64,000 nt of DNA from Vesta saturnalis. Its lineage: Eukaryota; Arthropoda; Insecta; Coleoptera; Lampyridae. A model generated the notes under the pieces. That model searched no databases and was not told where the DNA came from. It saw only the letters and a program-made list of their open reading frames with translations. The stretch covers positions 2,428,001 through 2,492,000 of the forward strand of contig JARFJB010000889.1 in the NCBI GenBank assembly GCA_036346205.1, read 5' to 3'. A program made the translations under genes and the position numbers. Shown in pieces: positions 34,240-44,179 of the stretch (position 1 is the first letter of the stretch; every line of letters begins with the position of its first letter).

Positions 34240-35351
34240 TTACAGCTGTCTTACTGCATTGACGTTATACGTAACTAAGCGACCATTTAGTATTACACAG
34301 TATGCTGTCGTATTCGCGGGTATGTTGACTACTGTCTCGAATTATACACGAAATACTACTGCTTTAGAGTGCATTGTCTTTTTTAATTTGAACAGTCTAC
34401 CACTATCAATGGCGCGACTGCCGGAAATTGATTAGGTGCGAGTAATGGTTGACCATCTCCTTGATAATATCACATTTCGAATTTAGCAAACATTTCATAC
34501 ATTGTAGCAAATCAATTATTATCATAGTTAACGTTAGAATTGTCATACGGGTAACGATCCGTGTTATTCTTTAGTGCACATTTATCGAATCTGCTCATAT
34601 CTTGAAAAACATTATTTTCTCGGTCCGTTTGAATTCCTATAATAATGTATCTAGGTGTTTCTATATTAGTCGATGTTTTGATTGCCCATGTATGTTTATC
34701 TGTTGTTGGAAATGCTAGATATATGTGTGTTTCCCAACTTCTAAATGCTACTGGGGTATTTACATTTTTATCAATGTACTTTGTTAATGCCAATTCCTCC
34801 GCTAATGCTGGAATGATGTGTGGAACTTTCCAATACATTTTATCTACGTTAACTTTTATGGCTCAATCTGCAATAGTTGAAATTACTGCGTCGGTATCAA
34901 TGCTACTGCGAATTAAAACCAATTCTTGTCTGATGTTCGAAATCACTTTATTGTAATTTCCCGCAAATCCAAGTAGCATTCGTAAAGGGACACAAACATT
35001 AAAATACCCTAAGGCATTTGTTAGTCTGCTATTGGAGGTAGGAAACCAACCCGTATTTTCATGACGAGCGAGGTCTTTGGGTGTCAATAATACCAATCCT
35101 TTCATTGTAGACGTTAATCCTACCTTCGTCACGGAATCTACCACTATTCTATTCATTTCGTATTTAATTTCACTGAATAAATATTCAATACCATTATTAA
35201 CAAACCGCGCGGTGTTAGAGATAGCACCATCCTCCCTCAGCAATCCTCCCTCTACGTAGACATAACTCTCTAATGGTAAAGTGAACATTTCTTCCTGAAT
35301 GGGTATTCTGATTGCATCATTGTGATGCCTCTCCATTTTTAAAACTTCCAC
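34240..35351 (-). pseudogene. Polinton major capsid protein (double jelly-roll), decayed
   Basis: The reading starts at 35351 (MEVLKMERHHNDAIRIPIQ) and follows the Polinton major capsid pattern: ESYVYVEGGLL, FVNNGIEYLFSEIKYEMN, GLTSTMKGLVLLTPKD, GYFNVCVPLRMLLGF and RQELVLIRSS. After an in-frame TGA (34863-34865) it resumes in the same frame (VPHIIPALAEELAL, VAFRSWETHIYLAFP, HTWAIKTSTNIETPRYIIIG). Two further in-frame TGA codons follow before LIVVDCSN near 34400. A shifted C-terminal segment (NIPANTTAYCVILNGRL) ends with TAA at 34240-34242. The protein would form the capsomers of a viral-type particle. Stops show it is no longer produced intact. It overlaps the upstream minor capsid frame by about 35 bp. 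Confidence 0.88.
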
Positions 35352-35715
35352 TTGTTATGTTGCAGTCGATAATTAACGAATTAATCTTGATAATTTTAGA
35401 AGGATTTTCAGAGGTATGCAATTCATGACCAATGTAAACTTTTTTGTTAAATCCCAGCATAGGTCCTATATAATGTTCTACATTAAAGCTAATATCATAT
35501 GTTGCTTTCATAATTGCTTGCATTGTGTTATTGTTTGCCCGTAAATAAAAAATTTTTTTCGAACCCTTCACTGTATCATTTATATGTTTATTCACATCTG
35601 CGATTTCGTATGATCCGGGTGGTATTGTAATTCTAGTTTCTTCAAATATCAGTTGGTTGTTCCTGGAAGTAACGTTTTGTATAGTATTGAAAGATTCAAA
35701 ACTAGTCAACTCCAT
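35317..35715 (-). CDS. Polinton penton-like minor capsid protein
   Basis: The 132-residue frame starts at ATG 35715 (MELTSFESFNTIQNV) and contains an IPPGSYEIADVNKHI block. It fits the small beta-rich protein that precedes the major capsid gene in insect Polintons, usually taken as the vertex (penton-like, single jelly-roll) protein. The frame is open throughout, unlike its neighbours, but the family proteins I recall are somewhat longer, so the C-terminus may be shortened or fused across a frameshift. The stop lies inside the start of the capsid gene. Assignment rests on gene order and weak motif memory. Confidence 0.6.
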   Translation of the reverse strand: MELTSFESFNTIQNVTSRNNQLIFEETRITIPPGSYEIADVNKHINDTVKGSKKIFYLRANNNTMQAIMKATYDISFNVEHYIGPMLGFNKKVYIGHELHTSENPSKIIKINSLIIDCNITSGSFKNGEASQ

Positions 35716-35752
35716 TGCATATTCCGACTAAGTATCAAGATAAATCGGTGGG

Positions 35753-36213
35753 TTAAAGTTGGCTTGAAAAATACTGCTTGTATCGGTAAATATAAATGTG
35801 TACGACTTTACGATCAGTAACGACTACTGAGAACCAAAACAAACCGTCATATAAAAATCGTAAGACTAAATGACCGCAATTGTATGTATTGAAGTTTTGA
35901 ACCTTGGTTATAATCAATCGTGTTTCTGTTCCATCACTTTTAAAATAGTGAATTAATTCTAATGGTGGTTTAATGTGTCCTATGCTATCAATATATGTAA
36001 TCCGCCCATTACGCTTGATGTAAGCCATCCAGTGTGTTCCGCTGTTATTTTGATAATCCAGATTCACGATACCACATTCATTCGTATGGATTCGTGTAGG
36101 TAATTTATCTCGCATGTATATCCCTCTAAAGTAAGGGATTTGTAATTTTTCAACAAATCTTGATAGCTCAACGTTGCTTAAGGCGTAACGTGGTAGTACC
36201 AGTGGGAATTTTT
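35753..36213 (-). CDS. Polinton adenain-like cysteine protease
   Basis: This matches the adenovirus-type maturation protease encoded by Polintons, which cleaves capsid precursors. The upstream part before ATG 36115 is open and carries LPRYALSNVELSRF and IPYFRGIYMRDKLP. Then come GIVNLDYQNNSGTHWMAYI with the catalytic His, YIDSIGHIKPPLELI with the acidic residue, and KVQNFNTYNCGHLVLRFL with the Gln and the catalytic Cys in NCGH. The catalytic His, Asp, Gln and Cys are all present. The true start is unclear because no ATG precedes the conserved N-terminal block; 36115 would truncate it, so the gene may be slightly damaged or use another start. It overlaps the end of the upstream PLA2-like gene. 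Confidence 0.85.
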
Positions 36214-36997
36214 TTAATACGGTTGTAGATGTAGGCCTAAACCTCGATTGTATGGTTTTATGTATAAGCCTTTTCCTAAGGTAGCTGCTTCCATTGCTTA
36301 ATTGTGTCGTTTGGCTTCTTCTAACGTTTTTGACGCGGTTTGTGCGTCAGTAACCGCTTTTGCAACTTCGGCTGCACCTTCACCCAAAGAACCTAACGCT
36401 CCTAATGCTGAAAATAGGGGAATAAGAGGTATGAATCCCCCGCGTTTCGGTATTGACAATATTCTTCTCTTGGGTGTCAAGATTTTTTTATGTTTTAAAA
36501 CGTTTAAGGCTTGATGTACCGTAGATTTTAACGGTGACCGACGTTTACCACCAACACGACGTCGCTCTAGAAAGACTGCTTTGTTGAATGAAATTGGTCC
36601 TGTTTCTGTGAGAACGCATCCTACGTCGTGCTTTGCTTCTCATTCTAATTGTTATTTTTCCTTTCATTATACCAGCTATGGTTAATGCAGCTGCTCTTTC
36701 TCCAAATGTAGCGTTTGAGAAACGAAATCTATTCCAAGCTTTTTGTTGCAAAGCCTTATCAGCTATGTGGCGATGCCTTAGATCGTTTCACTGGGAGTAT
36801 GCAATATCGTGTTCTTTACACGCTTCGTCCAGTTCGTTAACACCTCTGTGACCACGAGCTAATCGTTCTCGTAAACGGGTACCCGGACCGCAATATCTGT
36901 ACCCAGGTATATGCAACTCTACGTGTAGTTTATTTATTAAGGTGTTAATTAATCCAGAACCTTTTTTATAGCTGTTACACCGAGAACTATTCTTCAT
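36214..36997 (-). pseudogene. Polinton PLA2-like/core protein, broken
   Basis: ATG at 36995-36997 opens a frame with GSGLINTLINKLHVELHIPG, then CGPGTRLRERLARGHRG and DEACKEHDIAYS, the calcium loop and HD catalytic pair of a phospholipase A2-like domain known from Polintons and from parvovirus VP1. After a frame change come ADKALQQKAWNRFRF and basic arginine-rich stretches (36545-36751). A further shift leads to the small hydrophobic Gly-rich part at 36298-36480 (IPKRGGFIPLIPLFSALGAL), and after an in-frame TAA the ending (LGKGLYIKPYNRGLGL). Related insect proteins carry these parts in one chain, so this is one broken gene. It likely acts in membrane penetration and core packaging. Confidence 0.8.
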
Positions 36998-36998
36998 A

Positions 36999-37060
<62 letters not shown>
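36999..37060. repeat. (TA)n microsatellite at the Polinton edge
   Basis: Alternating TA directly upstream of the PLA2-like start codon; it may have replaced the right end of the element. Confidence 0.95.
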
Positions 37061-37067
<7 letters not shown>

Positions 37068-37205
37068 CACGAGTGCGTCGAAGTATGATACATCCGTTAT
37101 TAAAGGAGATATCAAAAAAGTTATTTACAAAAATTATAGGCAACTTCAAACTTCACCTTATAAAATTATTTTATTAATTTAAGTAGTAGCAGTGAGTGTT
37201 GCGAA

Positions 37206-37667
37206 ATGTTGGATGCTGATTATGATTTACGATGTACTCCTCCCGAGATTACTGAAGTAGCGAACGAGACAATTAAAAATTTACTACCAACGAAATCTGT
37301 TGCTATCTACGAAGCTTCTTATAATAGATTTCTAAAATGGTGTTCCGAGAGAAATGCTAAAATTTATCCTGAAAACGTTTTATTGGCTTACTTTACGGAA
37401 TTATCTAGAAGTATGAAAAGCTCTTCTCTATGGTCGATTTATTCGATGATAAAATCATTCTTAAATTTCAAGAAGAACGTGGATATCTTAAAATACTTAA
37501 AACTGCGTGCTTTAAAAAAAAAACAAGAAGAGAGTTTCAGTTCAAAGAAAGCAAAAATTCTAACTTCGTGTCGGGCTTTTAATATTCCCTCGAGCCATAA
37601 TCTTCTGATTGTGCCCTTAATACATAAATATCTATTAATTACAAGGTTGTTTTATCCTAAATCGTAA
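37206..37667 (+). pseudogene. Tyrosine recombinase core-binding domain fragment (Crypton-like)
   Basis: The 153-codon frame starts at 37206 and reads as the N-terminal SAM-like core-binding domain of a tyrosine recombinase: YEASYNRFLKWCSERNAKIY, ENVLLAYFTELSR, SSLWSIYSMIKSFLNFKKNV and a Lys-rich tail (SSKKAKILTSC). After about 120 residues the similarity ends, and the catalytic domain with the R...HxxR...Y residues is absent. This resembles insect Crypton-type elements and host genes derived from them. It lies about 150 bp from the Polinton edge. It could be an independent truncated Crypton or a domesticated single-domain protein; the frame itself is open. Confidence 0.65.
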
Positions 37668-38018
37668 ACGCACAACTTTTATGAATAAAAACGTACTACT
37701 TACATAACGGGTGTCTATTAATGATTGAAGCTGACTTCATGTAGCAAATTTTGGTTAGGTTGGCATCACTACACTTCATTTCGGTCGCAACGATTGACAT
37801 TAGCGTCCCATGGGGTAATCACCTTTGATGTAATTATAAACATTGTTTGTTAAAATTAAACAGAATACCCCTACTTTTGGAAATGTTTATTGCCAATATT
37901 TGCTAATTACAATTATTTAACAAAATAAATTTTAAAATGATTGTTATGACAAAAATACAAACAAACATTCTTCATTAAATTAATATAATTACAAAAAATG
38001 TTGAAAATGATTACCCTG

Positions 38019-39269
38019 CAGATCTATTCTCGAAATCGTTCGTTTCTAAACGTATGCGATAACGGCGAGTTATCGAATCCGAAATCGAGATTTGTATTCT
38101 CGAGTTTAGTATGCGTTAAAAGTCGATTACGTTTCGTTCGACACCTTAGATCATATGATCTAAGTTCGACACTGTAACGAATGGTAAATAGTAATCTTTT
38201 TGATCAAACGTATGCGTTACTGTAAAAAAATTAATACTCCATCCTCTGAATTATAACTTTACTTTGGTCGTCCTGCTATAAAAACAAATGGTTTTATACA
38301 CCCCACCAAGTGAACTAGCTTAAGTATAGAAAGTACCTGTTATCTGAAGAACTTCGGTCACTCCTCCCTCATTTTCTAATATAGCCGAGTTGTTAAAACA
38401 GGTTTGTTGTTCGGTAGAATCGACAAAAATTATTTCTATGTTATTTCAATTGTGAAAATCCTAGAATTATTTAAATCGTGAAAATCCTAGAATTACTTGC
38501 TATTAAAATTTCAAAGAGACTCGGTAATATATAACTTAGATGATGAAATTCAGCAGTTGATGCTAAAACATCATCACCATTTACTTCAACAGAAGAGATT
38601 ATATTTAACAACCCCTCCTCCGTATTTGTCAATACACCCTTTATTTGTGGGCCTCCTCCTGTAAACATTCTGTATTTCTTTATTTTTGAACTCTTTATTT
38701 TTGTTTTAGAATGGAAATCTTGCCAAGTCTAAACAGTAAATTTAACAATACAAAAATCAAAAGAATCAATTAATTTCTTTACCTTTCTCCATTGCTTCCA
38801 ATCCTTTTTCGCCCCAGAAATTACATTTAATTCTGTTTGAATGTTTTTCCACAGTTGTTGTGCATTTTTGTATGTAAATGTAGCAGAAAATTTACTTTTT
38901 ACTAGTTGTGCAAGTAATAGAGCTACACGCTTGGTTTGATTCATACAACTTTCAAAAAAGATTAGAACCTTACGGGGTGTTTTCTTATAATGAAACTTAT
39001 GAATAACCATTGTTTAGTTGTTTTTCGTCTAATCCGTCTATTAATGCACATTTGGGATTTTGGCGGTGAAATACGCAGTTGTCATTGGCCGACAATTGGC
39101 TCTCCTACGAACTTATTTACGACTACCTCAAAAGCATTCGTTAAATACAAAACTCTAGCGAATACGCTCGAGAATACACTTTGTGGTACTAAAGCATTTC
39201 GCATACGTTACAAAGCGTTCGAAATATTCGTATACGTTGGTTAAATGAACGGTTTCAAGAATAGACCCC
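38019..39269 (-). mobile_element. PIF/Harbinger-like element nested in the mariner relic
   Basis: The ends carry TCTATTCTCGAAATCGTTC (left) and, inverted on the right, TCTATTCTTGAAACCGTTC, with subterminal similarity beyond. A CTG trinucleotide flanks both ends (38016-38018 and 39270-39272), matching the 3-bp duplications typical of this superfamily. Removing the element and one CTG brings the two parts of the host mariner transposase tail into register. The interior has the Myb-like accessory gene but no DDE transposase. Confidence 0.75.
38471..39010 (-). CDS. Myb/SANT (zeste-type) protein of the Harbinger-like element, two exons
   Basis: Exon 1 runs from ATG 39008-39010 to 38783 and exon 2 from 38728 to the stop at 38471. 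The 54-bp intron starts GTAAAG and ends GTTTAG. Splicing gives about 161 residues with no stop. The first part matches the Myb/SANT-like zeste-type DNA-binding domain: FFESCMNQTKRVALLLAQL, TYKNAQQLWKNIQTELN, and KKDWKQWRK joined to TWQDFHSKTK, where the conserved tryptophans of the fold are visible. The second part has the TGGGP motif common in these proteins. In autonomous elements this protein helps the transposase bind DNA and enter the nucleus. Here it survives intact without a partner transposase. Confidence 0.7.
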
Positions 39270-39653
39270 CTGATGCTGTAGACATAAATTAATTCTCCTC
39301 TCACGTTTTTAAAAACATGCTGAAGTTCTTCCCGTGTAATAGCCTGAATCTCGTGTTCAAACTGCTTCCATTAATTAACCTAAATTATGAAATCTATTTC
39401 CATAAATATTGTCTATAATCTTTCCAAGTTACGAAAATAACTGATTGTGAATATAACGAAAAATTAATACAGGAATGAAGAATGAACGGAAAAATTATAG
39501 TAAAAGCTAATGAAAAACAGACACATGCGACTATGGCAAAAATGGTAGAAACCGATTGATTTTACAATATAATTCTCAGTGTTGCAAATGCTAAGCAAAG
39601 AAAATTTCCTAGATTTGACATGACGTCAGCTTCAATAATTAATAGACACGTGT

Positions 39654-41376
39654 TATAATGTTTTACCACGGCACACTGTACCCTGTGGCGCCAAAAGCTT
39701 GTTTTATATATGCAATATCCGATCAAGGTTTCTGTTCAACACTATATTGGATACCAGACTGGTTTTAATGTTAAATTTCAATCAACCGATATAACTCCCA
39801 GTCTCAAAAGAATATATAAAAGTACACTTATTTGAGATGTATGTATGTGAATTTGTTTATTAGATTAACTTTTCACTATGAAATCTCCCATAACAAAAGA
39901 AATACAAGTAGATAATTGGAAATAATTATGTATTCAATTATACGTCAATGCTATTAGCTAGTTGTCCTTGTCTAAGATTTTACCAAAGGACGAACTCTAT
40001 AATGGGAAAATGTGTGATCTTATTACGAATGTGGTAGGTTTGAGAAATTTTACTCATGTAAATACAGTATTTAGAGATATTAACGATTGGGTTTGTCACG
40101 TATGTTCAAAATCTTACGAACCATCGCTATTTTTTTCGAACGTTAGGTCTTTTAGTACTGCACGCCTTCAGAAAGGTAGTATAGATGGTTAAAAAACTCA
40201 ACTTTTCAAGTGTAAATTCCTGAAAGCTTTAAGGTAGGTAATTACTTTTATTTTGTTATTTGAGGATATTTAACGTGTTCTTATTGCTAATTAAAATTTG
40301 TAGTCCCGATCTTGTAAATGATACAGACCTTTTTTTATTTTGATTTGTTGCCTGTAATCAATTGAAACCTTTTGTAAAATTAGGTTTCATTTTCGCACGT
40401 AAATATTCTTATTTTAGTGAAAGAGATATAGATCAGTTTTTGTGTAAATAAATATTCTCGTTATTTTAAATTTTGGTGAATTTTCTTAAATGTATTTGAA
40501 ATTGCATCATGTCAAATTGTATGGACCTGTTACAAACAGATCATATTCCAGTGATAACTCAGAGGTACCTTTGGGAATGCAATTTGGACGGATGATGCAA
40601 TTTTTTTTTCCGATTCTGTGCCAACGGTCTATTGTTTTTCGCGCATGTTAATTTAAAGTAACGAAGCTGTGTAATTGGCTAATTAGGATATAAGGGTATT
40701 AAAATCCAATGTGGCGAATTTTGGATGATGTTGAAGGCAGTCTTGGGTTAGATGTAGTGATGTGGACTCCCGTTATCGCGACTCCGGCTGCTTACCCGAA
40801 AAGTCGAATGTGTGTTGGAGTCAGATGGAATCTTCTTACGTCTGTACCGTAGTGAAAAAGCTTTCGGTGGGGTAGAGTCTCTGTTAACCCTTCAAGGCGG
40901 ATAGTGATTAGACTCGCCCATCTCGGTAAAATAGTGTAGTACTGTGTACCGTTGTCAGTGATTGATATTTTTGAGTCGAAGGAATGTGGTTACGTGTTTA
41001 CTGGTAGTGTGAACCTCGTTTCTTTTGGATGAATACCGCCTATCTGGCGGGTTATTTGTAAAGAGGTTCCGGTTATAATATGTTCGTTTCGATTACATAG
41101 TTGGCCATGATAGAGAACAAATTTGTTGTATGTGATCATACTTTAATAAGTTTTAAGTAAATAACGTTATTTTTGGGTATATGTTATCGTTAACCAGATG
41201 AAGAAGTGGTCGTAACGAATGGTCTTTCTTTTAAAATTTGCCGTTAATAAAGTTTGCGTAAAGATAATTGGTTCACGTCGATTAAGTATCAAAAGGTCCA
41301 TTGCTGAGCCGTTGTGCAAAAAAGGAAGTTTGATTGATTATTTTGGTGCTTGTGAAGGTGACTACATATTTTTCTG

Positions 41377-41380
<4 letters not shown>
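39654..41380. other. Non-coding stretch
   Basis: No gene is supported. A 76-codon frame at 39962-40192 (plus) has two Cys in WVCHVCSKSYEP but no recognisable domain. Around 40730-41080 the sequence is richer in G+C and may be a degraded repeat, unidentified. Confidence 0.3.

Positions 41381-41381
<1 letters not shown>

Positions 41382-41420
<39 letters not shown>
41382..41420. repeat. (TA)n tract, left of mariner insertion
   Basis: Alternating TA; it continues at 42853-42922 on the other side of the inserted element. Confidence 0.95.
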
Positions 41421-41423
<3 letters not shown>

Positions 41424-42849
41424 GGTGATTTTTAAGTTGATACTTTTTTTTTAAACTGTGTATGGAACTAATTAAAATAAACAACTTTTTCAAATAACAT
41501 TTTTTAATTAACTCAAAAATAAAAGAGATATTTCGTTTTAAAGGAATAAGCAGTCAAGTTCTATTTCAAATGATATGTTCAATGTTGTCACCATTCTGTT
41601 CTACACAACGCTGTGCGCGATGTAACCACTGTTCGGTGACAGCGCGTAATAACGAAATTCGTTTTGTTTTAATTGTTGCTGCTGCTTGTTCTATGCGCCC
41701 AATTAATTTTTCCCGCGTGTTTTACGGTATTTTAAAAACTAACGCTTTCATGTAACCCCACAGAAAGAAATCGCATGGTGTAAGGTCTGGTGAGCGAGGT
41801 CTCCACGCAACTGGCCCATTTCTACCAATCCACCTGTTTGGAAAAGTATAATCCAAGAACCCCCACACTTCTCGTCTAAAGCAAGATGTGCGGACCAATG
41901 AGTATTCCATTTACAATTCCAGCCCAAACATTTACGGAAAATATTTCTTGAAAACTTGATCTCCGTATAGCATGGGGATTTTCAAATGACCAAACATGAG
42001 TATTGCGAAAATTGTTGACTCCATTTCTGATGAATATTGCCTCGTCCACGCACAAAATTTTTCTTGTAAAATTCAAATGATTGTAAAATGTTTTGTAAAA
42101 GCCATGCACAGAACTCAACTCTACGGGGATGGTCTTGAGGAAGCAGCGCGTGTACACGTTGAACGTGAAATGGGTACAACTGATTTTACCGCAATGTTTT
42201 CCACACCTTTGTTTGACTTACACCAACCTCACGTGCAATTTCTCTAGTACTTATCGATGGATCTTCCTCAATAATATTCAAAATTTGTTCTTCATTCTGC
42301 ATATTCACAGGTTGTCTCGGTCTTCCTACATGCCCTCCACGTTAAATAACCAGTATCCCTTGCCCTCTGAAAGAGATTTATAAAACTACGGGATGTCGGA
42401 TGGACTCTTAATGGAAGGCGTTCTGCATACAGCCTTGCGGCTGCAGCCGCACTTTGACGACACTCCCCATAAGTCAACAGCATGTCCACGAGTTCATTAT
42501 TTTCATACACATGAGCCATTCTTTATTTTTCAATAATCACAAACTGACTGAAATCTAACACGCGATTAACTGACAACAAATTGACACATTTCTGCTTGAC
42601 ATAAAAAGTGTAAACAGAAACAAAACAAAATTAACAGCCGTCTTATCACAGAGATTGTTTGCAGTTTCATAACAACCCGAATATGCGTGGTGAGGCTATA
42701 AAACCGGTAAACACGCGGGAATAATTAATTGGGCGCATAGAACAGGCAGCAGCAACAATTAAAACAAAACGAAAAAATGTTATTTGAAAAAGTTGTTTAT
42801 TTTAATTAGTTCTATGCACAGTTAAAAAAAGCAGCAACTTAAAATCACC

Positions 42850-42852
<3 letters not shown>
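41421..42852 (-). mobile_element. mariner-like element inserted in a (TA)n tract
   Basis: The element begins CAGGGTGATTTTTAAGTTG and ends with the inverted CAGGGTGATTTTAAGTTG. Inverted repeats extend about 85 bp. It is flanked on both sides by (TA)n, so the TA duplication is hidden in the microsatellite. The minus-strand transposase is broken, and a 65-bp piece of its coding part is present a second time, inverted, just inside the right repeat (42708-42773 against 41659-41722). Confidence 0.88.
41640..42519 (-). pseudogene. mariner-family transposase, internally deleted
   Basis: The N-terminus at 42519 reads MAHVYENNELVDMLLTYGE and ECRQSAAAAARLYAERLP, a helix-turn-helix start like that of the DD41D element at 18.4 kb. 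The middle (41876-42157) has the DEAIFIRNGVNN block with the first catalytic Asp, and ENPHAIRRSSFQ, VNVWAGIVNG. The QDGAPAH segment with the second Asp is missing through a deletion at about 41890. Then come FPNRWIGRNGPVAW and SPDLTPCDFFLWGYMK with the third Asp. The ending toward 41640 has REKLIGRIEQAAATIK. Several frame changes; not functional. Confidence 0.83.

Positions 42853-42922
<70 letters not shown>
42853..42922. repeat. (TA)n tract, right of mariner insertion
   Basis: Continuation of the (TA)n at 41382-41420 interrupted by the mariner. Confidence 0.95.
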
Positions 42923-42927
<5 letters not shown>

Positions 42928-43330
42928 GAAGCAGTTGAAATTGAAAGAAGACCAAACGCCCCAATAAACGAGATGACACTTCTAGAATGCCACAAATTTA
43001 GGAAAATATCATTAAACAACTTGATTCTACATTTCAACCAACTCCAAATCTTCCAGAAATTTTAAACACTTATGCTGCAACTATTCCTGACGTCCCCACT
43101 TCTGCACCTTCTACATCATGTACTAGATCCACTACCCGAAGTCAAACATACTCGTCCAGATTAAATTTAGATTAGTTACCTTGCTTCATATTCTGTACTT
43201 TTTAAAAAATAGTTACCTTATTTCATTTCTGTAATTGTCAAAATAAATTCTTGACAAAGGGAACAAAGGAAGTTCCCGAAACGTTGAATTAATTAGTACG
43301 TTTATTTACACAAGTTTCAAAGAAAAAATG
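42923..43330 (+). pseudogene. Penelope-like element 3' end fragment
   Basis: Reading rightward: REAVEIERRPNAPINEMT, typical of the end of the GIY-YIG endonuclease region. In another frame follows a Ser/Thr/Pro-rich tail (TSAPSTSCTRSTTRSQT) that stops near 43173. The 3' untranslated part contains GGAAGTTCCCGAAACGTTGA, similar to tails of insect Penelope-like elements, just before a (TA)n tract. Only the last portion of the element remains. Confidence 0.6.
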
Positions 43331-43368
43331 TCTTATTTAAAAATTAATACTTGTGGAAATCTAAATAG

Positions 43369-43371
<3 letters not shown>

Positions 43372-43422
<51 letters not shown>

Positions 43423-43447
43423 GTATAGTATTATTATGTATTATTAT

Positions 43448-43502
<55 letters not shown>
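43372..43502. repeat. Interrupted (TA)n tract with a short TAT-rich spacer
   Basis: Two alternating TA runs (about 43372-43414 and 43452-43502) separated by a short non-repeat. Confidence 0.92.
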
Positions 43503-43505
<3 letters not shown>

Positions 43506-44047
43506 CTCAAGGTTTGGATTGCATCCAGCTATTGAGTGATTTACTGGTGTTACCGAAATTGTGTATTTACATAAATTTACGATGACTATCTTTTTTGTTG
43601 TCATATTACTTAATTCAAGTCTTAACGTAATAATTTGATAGATAATTAGTCATTCTGATCTGGTTGATATAATTGAAGTTGAAGATAAGTTTTAATACAC
43701 ATACCGTAACGTAATTATAAAGTAAATAGTCTTTGACCGAACAACTGGCTTATTTGCATGCCAGTGCTTGTTTTGCGAGTAGTCGAAAAAATTTTTTTAA
43801 AGTTATTTTTATAGGAATCAACATATCGATTGTGGACGCGTAGTGCCTGAGTTTGCCAAACAGATAAGCCAATTTGTATTATTTGTTATGGCAGCTGTGC
43901 ATTTTCCCGAATTTAGGTACTACATCCCGATATTGACGTTTAGTAAATTTTAGGATTTTATAAATTTTCGGTTACGTATAGTTTTATTGTGATGTATTTT
44001 TCGTTTTAAATTGAATAATAATTAATTACCCTATTTATACTTTACCG

Positions 44048-44051
<4 letters not shown>
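43503..44051. other. Non-coding stretch
   Basis: Nothing recognised on either strand. Confidence 0.3.

Positions 44052-44138
<87 letters not shown>
44052..44138. repeat. (TA)n microsatellite upstream of CDIN1
   Basis: Long uninterrupted alternating TA, ending about 570 bp before the CDIN1 start codon. Confidence 0.95.
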
Positions 44139-44141
<3 letters not shown>

Positions 44142-44174
44142 AGCGTGATAGCTGCGCTACGTTTTCGGTATTAA

Positions 44175-44179
44175 CCAAT
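44175..44179 (+). promoter_or_regulatory. CCAAT-box-like site upstream of CDIN1
   Basis: AACCAATCAGAAT lies about 530 bp before the start codon in a patch with more CG dinucleotides than the surroundings (44140-44330), which could be the promoter region. The same AACCAATCAGA word precedes the ATP synthase b copy. Only suggestive. Confidence 0.3.

Larger units (their letters stand above)
30414..36997. mobile_element. Polinton/Maverick (adintovirus-like) element core, copy 2
   Basis: Plus-strand DNA polymerase B converges on a minus-strand set: major capsid, penton-like minor capsid, adenain-like protease and a PLA2-like/core protein. This is the standard core of Polintons and their viral relatives, adintoviruses. 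No retroviral-type integrase, packaging ATPase or terminal inverted repeat could be found, and several genes carry stops. The unrecognised genes at 27.3-30.1 kb have similar composition and may be its accessory region; the true left end is unknown. The right end is obscured by a (TA)n tract. Confidence 0.85.
37707..39653 (-). mobile_element. Internally deleted mariner-like element hosting a nested PIF/Harbinger
   Basis: Left (ACGGGTGTCTATTAAT) and right, read on the minus strand (ACACGTGTCTATTAAT), ends match over about 35 bp including TGAAGCTGAC. TA dinucleotides flank both at 37705-37706 and 39654-39655. The minus strand keeps only a transposase C-terminus: EIQAITREELQHVFKN near 39290-39345 and GNHFQHFL at 37990-38020. 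The two pieces are separated by the insertion at 38019-39269. The bulk of the transposase is missing, so it was non-autonomous before the insertion. Confidence 0.72.

Noticed and set aside
34145..35259. Plus-strand frames of 60-103 codons
   Set aside because: Antisense shadows of the minus-strand Polinton capsid gene.
39962..40192. 76-codon frame with a CHVC pair
   Set aside because: Single Cys pair, no recognised fold, no splice context.
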